Source: Caldilineaceae bacterium (GTDB lineage Bacteria > Chloroflexota > Anaerolineae > Caldilineales > Caldilineaceae). Taken from it: DNA of 33,571 bases. The notes under the pieces are model-generated. The model did not search any database, was not told the origin of the DNA, and saw nothing but the letters and a program-made list of their open reading frames with translations. Within the stretch, counting starts at the first letter, position 1, and every line of letters starts with the position of its first letter. The translations under genes and the position numbers were made by a program. Below, one piece after another: positions 6,790 through 14,509 of the stretch. The stretch is from NCBI GenBank assembly GCA_019637685.1, contig JAHBVF010000052.1, positions 1 through 33,571 of the forward strand, in the 5' to 3' direction.

Positions 6790-7860
6790 ATGGCTTCGAA
6801 GCATCACGTTACATTGCGAACTTCAAAGATTACAGATGATCAGATCGACGATTTAGCAATCAAGTGGGGGGAGAACAAGAGTCAAGTCATCATAAGAAGC
6901 GTCGATCGCATTTGGGTAGAGGAGATGAAGTCAGATGTTTTATGTGAACAATCTGGGCTTGCTGAACCTGAATCTCCAGATGATGAATCCGAAGTTTTTT
7001 TTTCTAATGAATCGTCCGTTCTCTATTTGGGAGATGCAGGAAAAGTGCTTGCGACTCTTGAAAGCGAATCAATTGACTGCATCGTTACTTCCCCTCCTTA
7101 CTATGGACAACGCGATTACACCATTGATGGACAGATCGGACTAGAACATCATCCAGAATTGTATATTTCCAACTTAGTCGCAGTCTTCCGGGAAGCATAT
7201 CGTGTTCTGAAATCAACAGGAAGTCTGTGGGTCAACATAGGCGATACTTATTGGAGTGGCAAAGGAAAATCTCACGGTATAGATGAAAAACAAAGACATC
7301 GTAGATTTTCTAGGCCTCAAGATAAGACCGGAGTTAAACCTTGGGGTACGCCAAAACAACTACTGTTGATCCCACATCGATTTGCTATAGCAATGCAGGA
7401 TGATGGTTGGTGTGTTCGGGGCGATAACGTCTGGTACAAACCTAATCCAACACCTGATCCGGTCGAAGATCGTTGTGCACGTGCACATGAATATATGTTT
7501 CACTTCGTGAAACAGCGACATTACTGGTTTGATGCCAAAGCGGTGGCGGTGCCTTCAAATGGTAGTGCTGAATGGCAGCCTCCGCATAGTGTGTGGTCAA
7601 TAAAGACTGTTCCATCTCAGAAAAACCATAAAGCTGCGTTTCCTGATGAACTTATAGCGTTGCCTTTGAAGGCAACGCTGCCTCCATCGGGAACATTACT
7701 GGATCCATTTTGTGGAAGCGGTACTGCATTGGGTTATGCTATTCAGCTAGGAGATCAAAGACAAGCAATTGGTATCGATCTTAGCCGCCAATCACTCCTT
7801 GAAGCGCAAGCTGTGCTTACGGAATTGAAAGCGAATTACTCATCAATCTCTGATGAATAA
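6790..7860 (+). CDS. Beta-class DNA methyltransferase (N4-cytosine/N6-adenine type) with RHH-like N-terminus
   Basis: A 356-residue amino-methyltransferase that transfers a methyl group from SAM to a DNA base. Motif IV is TSPPYY at 100-105 and motif I is DPFCGSGT at 305-312. Motif IV preceding motif I defines the beta class, and S-P-P-Y is most often seen in N4-cytosine enzymes. Between them lies the usual block W-x-x-R...W-x-K-P-N-P-x-P then D-R and H-E. The first ~47 residues (TLRTSKITDDQIDDLAIKWGENKSQ is the core) resemble a ribbon-helix-helix DNA-binding unit, suggesting self-regulation through the repeats at 6740-6757. Base composition is clearly AT-richer than the flanks. The gene converges on and overlaps the HNH gene by 25 bases; together they look like an acquired restriction-modification unit. 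Confidence 0.9.
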   Translation: MASKHHVTLRTSKITDDQIDDLAIKWGENKSQVIIRSVDRIWVEEMKSDVLCEQSGLAEPESPDDESEVFFSNESSVLYLGDAGKVLATLESESIDCIVTSPPYYGQRDYTIDGQIGLEHHPELYISNLVAVFREAYRVLKSTGSLWVNIGDTYWSGKGKSHGIDEKQRHRRFSRPQDKTGVKPWGTPKQLLLIPHRFAIAMQDDGWCVRGDNVWYKPNPTPDPVEDRCARAHEYMFHFVKQRHYWFDAKAVAVPSNGSAEWQPPHSVWSIKTVPSQKNHKAAFPDELIALPLKATLPPSGTLLDPFCGSGTALGYAIQLGDQRQAIGIDLSRQSLLEAQAVLTELKANYSSISDE

Positions 7861-9593
7861 GAGAAATGTTCGTCTTCAAGCAACCTCAATTGGAAACTCC
7901 CTGAAAAACTTTCAATATCGTCGGCGAAATACGGCAGTTGAATTTTTCGCTTTGTTGACACGATATCCTCAATGAACTCACGATTTGCTTGATTGTTACA
8001 GAAATTATGGACCAATCGTTGGTTGTTCTCGATTGTTTGCCCGCCTTTGAATACCTCAATGCGATGATCGTGCTGAGAATACCCATGCGGCAAAGATGGA
8101 TCGAATATTCCCCCACATATCTCGCAACGAGGGGCACTATCAAGCAACACTTCCATTCGTTTTGCAGCTTTCTGTCTATTAGTGAATATTCGACTACGAT
8201 TTGATCTGCTTGTAGAGGCTCGTCTTTGGATTTCAAATTTCTTAGATAGAACATTATTGTAGCCCTTGACAAAGCTGTCTGAAGCTATTTCATCGTTATG
8301 TTCTATTAGGAGTTGCAACACTTCTTGATAATAACGAGCGGTCTGTACAGTTACCTCTGATCCAGAACCGCTTTTGCGACCCAATCCACTGGCAAACTCA
8401 TCGCGATATTCAAGAAGAACTTGCTCGAATGTTCTCCGATGACTACAGAATAGACGTTTCCGCAACAAAATATCTTGGTCGCTACCGGATAACAGCCAAT
8501 ATGTGAAGCCGTACAACAGACTTCGTACATATCGGACAGATCGGGTGTAGAAGTACAAGGAAGGGACTATACCCAAAGCTAGTGGTGTTCGTCCGATTAG
8601 GTGCTCAAAGGTATCTAGCGTTTTAGTTACTAACGCATAACCATTATTGATAAGTTCTTCCGTAGACCCTGCGCTATCTTTCGCAAGAAGCTTCTCTGTT
8701 TCCCCACTTGTTCCAGAGCCGCGCTGAGCCACCGTCAACACTTCGGCGATCCAATACGGCTTTTTGTCTGAGTCCTGCCCAAAAAGGGTCATCAGTGGTT
8801 GCTTTAATTGTATGTGATTGGGTGTGTAGGGAGGATCAAATAGAATATTCGTTATCTGACTGATGCCTTCTCGTATGAAGGCCACCTTTTGTGAAATATC
8901 TTGTTTTTCCGCTTGACTTGGAACACTGGCCGGCCAATAATATTGAAGATTATCTGGACTAGAAATGGACATGATTGCTCTAGCAAAACTCGAATCTCGA
9001 TTCTCAATGAGCTTTGTTTCCCATACTGATAGTTGTCGCCCACTCTTATTGATCTTGATGAATGACTTTTCCGCAATCTCGTAACTACCTTCTACCCACT
9101 GCACTTCGAATTTGATAGCTCGACGTCGAAAGTCATTATAAAAGAGGGCACGCTTGAAATCAGCTTCGTTCATCTCTTGACCAGGGGCACCATTTGTTCT
9201 AATGATGGCATCGAAGTCTTCTGACGATCTAACATAGTCATCAATGCTTCCAATACGTATACTAACTAATCGTCGAACTTCCATAGCCGCTTTACGAATT
9301 TCATCCAAATTAGGGCTGTACCACATAATTACACTTGGTATAACTTGACGGTTAACAACTGATTCAAGCAATGCCACACAGTCTTCCGGAGACCATGCAT
9401 TTGTAGCACGCTGAAAGTCTGGTTTCCGTAGAATGCTGGGCCGAAATTCTCCTGGGCCTAAATCACTCATCGGTAAGTCTTCCGGTTGTCCACCTCTTGG
9501 CCGAGATGGCAATACTTCATCTGATCGTCTATATCTCAAATTCATGCGCGGCACCAAGTGGTCAAGATAGACTTGAGAACTATCTGATGACAT
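7836..9593 (-). CDS. DUF262-like and HNH endonuclease domain protein, candidate restriction enzyme
   Basis: A 585-residue protein with a GmrS/DUF262-like N-terminal region and an HNH nuclease C-terminus. The N-terminal blocks are DFQRATNAW (59-67) followed by a helix ending IPSVIMW (85-91), and FIKINKSGRQLSVWE (about 178-192), both typical of DUF262. The usual DGQQR-like catalytic motif expected soon after residue 91 is not present. The HNH part has Cys490/Cys493, His508-Asp509-His510, Asn524, His529 and Cys532-Asn533, a zinc-stabilised HNH arrangement. ATG 9593 has AAGGAG upstream. Low GC like the convergent methyltransferase, so the pair probably arrived together. It could be a type II-like partner or a modification-dependent (type IV) nuclease. 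Confidence 0.82.
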   Translation of the reverse strand: MSSDSSQVYLDHLVPRMNLRYRRSDEVLPSRPRGGQPEDLPMSDLGPGEFRPSILRKPDFQRATNAWSPEDCVALLESVVNRQVIPSVIMWYSPNLDEIRKAAMEVRRLVSIRIGSIDDYVRSSEDFDAIIRTNGAPGQEMNEADFKRALFYNDFRRRAIKFEVQWVEGSYEIAEKSFIKINKSGRQLSVWETKLIENRDSSFARAIMSISSPDNLQYYWPASVPSQAEKQDISQKVAFIREGISQITNILFDPPYTPNHIQLKQPLMTLFGQDSDKKPYWIAEVLTVAQRGSGTSGETEKLLAKDSAGSTEELINNGYALVTKTLDTFEHLIGRTPLALGIVPSLYFYTRSVRYVRSLLYGFTYWLLSGSDQDILLRKRLFCSHRRTFEQVLLEYRDEFASGLGRKSGSGSEVTVQTARYYQEVLQLLIEHNDEIASDSFVKGYNNVLSKKFEIQRRASTSRSNRSRIFTNRQKAAKRMEVLLDSAPRCEICGGIFDPSLPHGYSQHDHRIEVFKGGQTIENNQRLVHNFCNNQANREFIEDIVSTKRKIQLPYFADDIESFSGSFQLRLLEDEHFSYSSEIDE

Positions 9594-9651
9594 AAAATGC
9601 TCCTTATATCTGCAGAAATCATGAGGTTTAGAATATTGGTCACTATATCAC

Positions 9652-9667
9652 CTTGTTACATAACAAG
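9652..9667. promoter_or_regulatory. Palindrome upstream of the HNH gene
   Basis: CTTGTTA-CA-TAACAAG is a perfect 7-2-7 palindrome about 60 bases upstream of the HNH start, and also about 60 bases upstream of the next rightward gene. It contains TGTTAC, the core of the direct repeats before the methyltransferase, so the same regulator could bind both places. Confidence 0.55.
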
Positions 9668-9729
9668 CCACATTGGAAAATGAAAATTAAGAGGTCAGCA
9701 ATATCTTATGAGAAGGTCTAGTATGGAAT

Positions 9730-11493
9730 GTGGTGGCATCTCCAAACCCTACTCCCAATGGACTCAATATGCACGGCGGCGAACGCATCGCAGAAGTTCT
9801 TAAAGCACAGGGCGTCGAATTTCTCTTTACCCTCTGCGGCGGCCACATCTCGCCCATTCTGGTGGCGGCCAAAGCGCGGGGCATCCGCGTCATCGACACC
9901 CGCCACGAAGTGACCGCCGTCTTTGCTGCCGACGCGGTGGCCCGACTGACGGGCAGGCCCGGTGTGGCCGCGGTGACCGCGGGGCCGGGCGTCACCAATA
10001 CCATCACCGCTGTCAAGAACGCGCAGATCGCCCAATCGCCTGTCGTCCTCCTCGGCGGGGCCGCGCCCACCGCGCTGACAGGCCGGGGCGCGTTGCAGGA
10101 CATCGACCAGATGGCCCTCTTTCGCCCCCACGTGAAATGGGCCAAAGCCGTGGGCCGGGTGCGGGATTTAGCCCCAGTGCTGGAGCGCGCCTTTGCGGTC
10201 GCGCTGACTGGCACGCCCGGCCCGGTCTTTGTGGAATGCCCGGTGGACCTGCTCTACGACGAGTCGCTGGTGCGGGAGTTGTACGGGGCCAAAGGGGGCG
10301 GCAAGAATCTGACCGACAGAGCCGTACAGTTCTATCTGGACTGGCACGTCAACCGCCTCTTTGCCGGCGCGGACCAGCCCCACACATCCACGAAAATTGT
10401 CGCTGCTCCCCCCGTTCCGGACCCGGCCAAAGTGGCCCGCGTCGCCCAAAGGCTGGCCCAAGCCCAGCGTCCCCTGCTGCTGGTGGGGAGCCAGGCACTC
10501 CTCGACGCGCCCAATGCGGGCGCGCTGGCCGAAGCAGTGGAACAGTTGGGCGTCCCCGTCTATCTCTCCGGGATGGCGCGGGGGCTGCTGGACCAGGGCC
10601 ACGAACTCCAGATGCGCCATCAGCGACGCAACGCGCTGCGGGAGGCCGATACGGTCATCCTGGCCGGGGTCGTCTGCGATTTCCGCCTGGACTACGGACG
10701 CCACATCCGCCGGGGCGCGACGCTCATTTCCGCCAACCGCAGCCGGGCGGATTTGCACAAAAACCGGCGGCCCGACATCGGCCTGCTGGCGGATGCGGGT
10801 CTCTTTTTGCGGGAACTGGCGGCCAAAGCACCCGACGCGGCGCGCTGGTCGGATTGGCGGGCGCAGCTTCGCCGCCGGGATGAAGAACGGGAAGCGGAGA
10901 TCATCGAGCAATCTTTGCAGCCGACGGACAAAGTCAACCCCCTGCATCTCTGCCGAGAGATCGACGGGGCGCTGGGCCGGGAGACGATTCTGGTGGCGGA
11001 CGGGGGGGATTTCGTGGGCACCGCGTCGTACATTATTTCCCCCCGGGGGCCGCTGACCTGGCTGGACCCGGGCGCGTTTGGCACGCTGGGGGTGGGCGCG
11101 GGATTTGCGTTGGGGGCCAAACTCTGCCGCCCGGACGCGGAGGTCTGGATTCTCTACGGGGATGGCTCGGTGGGCTACAGCCTGAGCGAGTACGACACAT
11201 TCGTGCGCCACGGGATTCCGGTCATCGGCGTCGTGGGCAACGACGCGGGCTGGACGCAGATCGCACGGGAGCAGGTGGAGATGTTGGGCGACGCGGTGGG
11301 TACTGTCCTGGCCCACACGGACTATCACCGGGTGGCGGAAGGCTTCGGCGCGGTCGGCTTGCGTCTGGACGATCCCGAACTGGCGGGGGAGGTGCTTACG
11401 AAAGCACAGGCCGCCGCTGCCGTGGGAAAACCAGTGCTGGTCAACGCCATTCTGGGCAAGACCGACTTCCGCAAAGGGTCGATTTCGATGTGA
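9730..11493 (+). CDS. ThDP-dependent enzyme, HACL2/ILVBL-like (acetolactate synthase superfamily)
   Basis: A 587-residue thiamine-diphosphate enzyme with the three domains of the acetolactate synthase superfamily. The catalytic glutamate is Glu60 (DTRHEVTAVFAADA), and the ThDP/Mg2+ motif runs from GDGS at 477-480 to Asn504. The segment GNDAGWTQIAREQVEMLG, followed by the TDYH block, is characteristic of the ILVBL/HACL2 branch (2-hydroxyacyl-CoA lyase) and differs from ordinary IlvB, so C-C cleavage of a 2-hydroxyacyl substrate is more likely than branched-chain amino acid synthesis. No ilvN neighbour is present. GTG 9730 is used, with AGAAGG upstream; ATG 9769 is an alternative that fits the family's usual N-terminus. 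GC returns to the genomic level here. Confidence 0.88.
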   Translation: MVASPNPTPNGLNMHGGERIAEVLKAQGVEFLFTLCGGHISPILVAAKARGIRVIDTRHEVTAVFAADAVARLTGRPGVAAVTAGPGVTNTITAVKNAQIAQSPVVLLGGAAPTALTGRGALQDIDQMALFRPHVKWAKAVGRVRDLAPVLERAFAVALTGTPGPVFVECPVDLLYDESLVRELYGAKGGGKNLTDRAVQFYLDWHVNRLFAGADQPHTSTKIVAAPPVPDPAKVARVAQRLAQAQRPLLLVGSQALLDAPNAGALAEAVEQLGVPVYLSGMARGLLDQGHELQMRHQRRNALREADTVILAGVVCDFRLDYGRHIRRGATLISANRSRADLHKNRRPDIGLLADAGLFLRELAAKAPDAARWSDWRAQLRRRDEEREAEIIEQSLQPTDKVNPLHLCREIDGALGRETILVADGGDFVGTASYIISPRGPLTWLDPGAFGTLGVGAGFALGAKLCRPDAEVWILYGDGSVGYSLSEYDTFVRHGIPVIGVVGNDAGWTQIAREQVEMLGDAVGTVLAHTDYHRVAEGFGAVGLRLDDPELAGEVLTKAQAAAAVGKPVLVNAILGKTDFRKGSISM

Positions 11494-11497
11494 GGAC

Positions 11498-11569
11498 GAC
11501 CGCGGACCGCAGACCGCAAACGACGGGTGAATCGGATGCGAATCGGTCTGCCGTCTGCGGTCCGCGGTC
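11498..11569. terminator. Heptad-built hairpin between convergent genes
   Basis: Arms 11498-11518 and 11549-11569 pair over 21 bp with one mismatch. Each arm is itself a 7-bp-period repeat (GACCGCG, GACCGCA, GACCGCA on the left; TCTGCCG, TCTGCGG, TCCGCGG on the right). It fills the gap between two converging genes and probably terminates both. Confidence 0.7.
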
Positions 11570-11573
11570 ACTC

Positions 11574-12836
11574 CTACGCCAGCCCCAATTCCTCGTCAAT
11601 GTCCCGCTGGTATTCGCCCAGGGATTCGTTGAGGACTTCCTCAATCGTCACCGCGCGGCCCGCCACGCTGGATTCCAGCATCGCGTAGCTGATGGCTACC
11701 GAACGCGTGCCCTGATAGGCATCCACTTCCACACTGCCGCCGCTGGCAATGGCATCGCCAAACTCGCCGTATTCCACAGCCAGCAGCTTGCGATCCGTCT
11801 CGTTGAAGGGGAAATCGTAGCGCCAGAGCCGGTCGCCGCCGAAGAGCGCGGCGGTCGTGGAATCCAGACGGAAATCCGGGACCATTTCCAGCAGCCGTTC
11901 GTCGCTGATGCTTTCGCCATCCTTGTGCAGGGTGATGACATTGCCGGAGCGGTCATTGGGCAGGTCGAAGGAACCGGTGGAGCCGTAGATGCGCCGGGTC
12001 CAGACGCCCTGGCCGTGGGTCGCGTGGTCTTCCACATAGGAGGCCACCGCGCCACTGGCAAAGGTGAGTGTGGCATAGGAGGCGTCCTCGGCAGTGGCTT
12101 CAAAGCGGCCCGGCATATCCTTCTGCCATTTGCCATAGACCCCCGCCGGATTGCTGGCATTTTCGCCGCCGCCAGCCGCCGGGTTGAGCCGATACTTTTC
12201 GTGGAGTCGGCTCTGGGCATAGGCGGTGGTGATGGGGCCGAGATAGAACTCCAGAATGTCGGCGTAGTGGACGCCCACATCCAGCAGCACGCCGCTCTGG
12301 TTCTTCTGATGCCGCCAGACGGAGATGAGCATTTTGTCGGCCCCACCCATTGTGTGATGGATCATCACCCGGGGTGTGCCGATGACGCCTGCATCCAACA
12401 GCGCCTTGCCCAGCCGATTGATGGGGTCGCGGCGGTAGTTCTCGGCCACGCTGACCACGCGTCCACTCTTTTCCTGCGCGGCGCGGATGCGGTTGCCGCC
12501 TTTGACAGTCAGGCCAGCGGGCTTCTCCACCATCACGTGCATGCCCCGTTCCATCGCCTCCACTGCCAGGCTGTGGTGATAGGGCGGGGTGGTGGTGATG
12601 TCCACGGCAGCTACGCCCAGGGCCTCCAATTCAGCCAGAGTTCCCACAACCGCGGGGCGCGTGCCCAGCCGTTCCTCCGCGTCGTTGGCCAGGGATTCGG
12701 CGTTGCTGGTCCAGGGGTCACAGGCGGCCACCAGTTCAAAACGGGAAAGACCGGCGTTGGTCAGTTCGGCCAGGCCGTAGAGATGGCGGTGGCCCATACC
12801 GCCACAGCCGACGATTGCCAGGGGAATGCGATCCAT
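11574..12836 (-). CDS. Gfo/Idh/MocA-family oxidoreductase
   Basis: A 420-residue NAD(P)-dependent dehydrogenase of the glucose-fructose oxidoreductase/inositol dehydrogenase/MocA family. The N-terminal Rossmann nucleotide motif is GCGGMGHRH at 10-18, and the family's catalytic EKPAGL signature is at 104-109. The C-terminal half is the alpha/beta substrate domain (VMIHHTMGGADKM about 171-183). AAAGGAG precedes the ATG at 12836. The substrate is probably a cyclitol, sugar or sugar acid but cannot be named. It converges with the HACL2-like gene and shares its terminator hairpin. Confidence 0.93.
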   Translation of the reverse strand: MDRIPLAIVGCGGMGHRHLYGLAELTNAGLSRFELVAACDPWTSNAESLANDAEERLGTRPAVVGTLAELEALGVAAVDITTTPPYHHSLAVEAMERGMHVMVEKPAGLTVKGGNRIRAAQEKSGRVVSVAENYRRDPINRLGKALLDAGVIGTPRVMIHHTMGGADKMLISVWRHQKNQSGVLLDVGVHYADILEFYLGPITTAYAQSRLHEKYRLNPAAGGGENASNPAGVYGKWQKDMPGRFEATAEDASYATLTFASGAVASYVEDHATHGQGVWTRRIYGSTGSFDLPNDRSGNVITLHKDGESISDERLLEMVPDFRLDSTTAALFGGDRLWRYDFPFNETDRKLLAVEYGEFGDAIASGGSVEVDAYQGTRSVAISYAMLESSVAGRAVTIEEVLNESLGEYQRDIDEELGLA

Positions 12837-12951
12837 TGGGGGTGTCTCCTTTGGGGGTGATTGTTTGCGTTCAAAGCGAAGTCATTATAGCACGAATCGT
12901 ATCAGAGGAATACCATTCTACGAGCACCTTTTTTCCGTGTATCATAGCCCA

Positions 12952-13270
12952 ATGCAACACGCCAACACACCCCAGCCCGATACCGTACGCGTCGTCTGGA
13001 GGTAGAAATCGGGTCCATCTGCGGGGACCGCCAGACCTGCGGCAAGTGTAAAGTGTTGGTGGAGGAGGGCGAGTTCGCCAAACTCGCCCTGCGCTCTATC
13101 GCCGAGCACTTGACCCCCTGGCGAACGGGAAATCGAGTACGTTCGCAGACACAGCTTTGGCGAGGGCGAGCGGCTGAACTGCACCTGCCAGGTGACCGGT
13201 GCTCTGGTCATCCGCTCGCCGGAGGAGAGCCAGACCTGCAAGCAGGCGGTGGGCAAGGCAGCGGGCGTTT
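12952..13270 (+). pseudogene. Decayed N-terminal [2Fe-2S] domain of a RACo/DUF4445-type protein
   Basis: Translation in successive frames reconstructs a ferredoxin-like domain. Frame 1 begins at ATG 12952 (ending TVRVVWR-stop). After a shift near 12999 comes VEIGSICGDRQTCGKCKVLV with the C-x5-C-x2-C cluster ligands, then EFAKLALRSIAEHLTPW. After another shift near 13124 comes EREIEYVRRHSFGEGERLNC, then TCQVTGALVIRSPEES. This order is that of the ferredoxin domain of corrinoid-protein reductive activators (RACo, DUF4445). Roughly 40 residues seem deleted near the first shift, and the ~500-residue ASKHA/DUF4445 part is missing: similarity ends where the next gene begins. Two shifts, a deletion and a truncation argue for a real relic, not a sequencing error. 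Confidence 0.8.
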
Positions 13271-13281
13271 CACCCGTTTAT

Positions 13282-14430
13282 TTATGCCCGCGCCAATGCC
13301 TGCCCCAGCCGTTCTACCCCTTCCTGAATCTCCTCTTCGCCAAAATGGGCAAAACTCAGGCGCAGATAGTGGCCCAATCCACCCACGCTGGAGCAGCGCG
13401 CGCCGGGCAGGAAGCCCACACCGGCCGCGTGGGCCGCTGGCAATAGGGCTGCTGTGTCAACGGCTTTCTCCATTTCCAGCCAGAAAAAATAGCCGCCGTC
13501 GGGCTTTTGCCACCGGGCCATCCCGCCCAGATGCCGGCGCAAGGCGCCATCCATCGCCCCGATACGCCGCTGGTAGATCTCTCGCAGACCGGCCAGATAG
13601 TCCGTTTGCCAGCCCTGTTCCAGCGCCACCCGCACCAGATTGGATGTGAAGTGATTCAGGCTGCCACCGCTTTCCACCAGCCCACAGGTGACAAAGCGCT
13701 GCACCAATTCTGGCGCGGTCTGAATCCAGCCCAGACGCAGACCGGGGGCCAGGATTTTGGAAAAGGAGCCGATGGAGAGGACGCGTCCGCTGTCGGTGTG
13801 GGCGGCCAGGGGCGGGGGCGGTGTAGCGCTGTAGTGGAGCAACTGGTATACTTCATCCGCTACAACCCAAAAGTCGTGTTTGTGGGCGAGGGCAATCAGC
13901 CGTTCCCGTCGGCGGGCCGAAAGGGTGTGGCCGGTGGGGTTCTGAAACGTGGGAATCGTATAGACGAAAACCGGGCGTTGACCGGTCAGGGCCTCTTCCA
14001 GCGCATCTATGCGCAGCCCGTTTTCGTCGCTGGGGACGGGCACGGCATTCAGGCGAAAGTCCTCACGCAGAATGCGCAGGGCCAGAAAGTAGCTCGGCTC
14101 TTCCACAAAGACAGTGTCGCCCGGTTGGGTGAAAAGGGTGCAGATCAGCGAAAGGGCCTGGGACGCGCCCGCCGTCACCATCAACTGCGCTGGTGTGACC
14201 GGCGCGGCGTACTCCGCCGACAAAAAGTCTGCCAACGCCTGACGAAAGCGCCCGTCTCCCTGCTCGTAGCCGTAGTTGAGGAGTTCCGTGTCGCCCTCGG
14301 CAAAACGCGCGTCCGCTGACTGGCGCATCAGGTCCAGGGGCAGCAGATCGAAGCCGGGCTGACCGATGCCAAAGTCGATGAGGGAGGACGTTCGATTCAC
14401 TTGAGACGAACGCAGAATGGGGGTTTGCAT
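13282..14430 (-). CDS. PLP-dependent aminotransferase, class I/II
   Basis: A 382-residue fold-type I aminotransferase. The PLP Schiff-base lysine is Lys225 (GSFSKILAPGLRLGW); other family residues are Asn164 (QNPTG), Asp192 (VVADEVY) and the C-terminal arginine in HYLRLSFAHF. It most resembles the MocR/2-aminoadipate (LysN-like) subgroup without the regulator's GntR helix-turn-helix. ATG 14430 has CAGGAG eight bases upstream and is preferred over the start ten codons earlier at 14460, which lacks one. It diverges from the sialidase gene, so the 79-base gap must hold both promoters. The substrate is unknown. Confidence 0.9.
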   Translation of the reverse strand: MQTPILRSSQVNRTSSLIDFGIGQPGFDLLPLDLMRQSADARFAEGDTELLNYGYEQGDGRFRQALADFLSAEYAAPVTPAQLMVTAGASQALSLICTLFTQPGDTVFVEEPSYFLALRILREDFRLNAVPVPSDENGLRIDALEEALTGQRPVFVYTIPTFQNPTGHTLSARRRERLIALAHKHDFWVVADEVYQLLHYSATPPPPLAAHTDSGRVLSIGSFSKILAPGLRLGWIQTAPELVQRFVTCGLVESGGSLNHFTSNLVRVALEQGWQTDYLAGLREIYQRRIGAMDGALRRHLGGMARWQKPDGGYFFWLEMEKAVDTAALLPAAHAAGVGFLPGARCSSVGGLGHYLRLSFAHFGEEEIQEGVERLGQALARA

Positions 14431-14509
14431 TGTGTTTTCTCCTGTAGATAGCCCAGGCAAACGCTATCCCATCGGCTTTCAAATGTCAATTTCATTGAAG
14501 GAAAGGCCA

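Noticed and set aside
10168..12860. Two long frames antisense to the ThDP enzyme and the Gfo/Idh/MocA gene
   Set aside because: Both are shadows of conserved genes on the other strand, typical of high-GC DNA.
12815..13051. Stand-alone small gene in the gap before the aminotransferase
   Set aside because: The frame overlaps the ferredoxin relic out of register and its translation has no family character.
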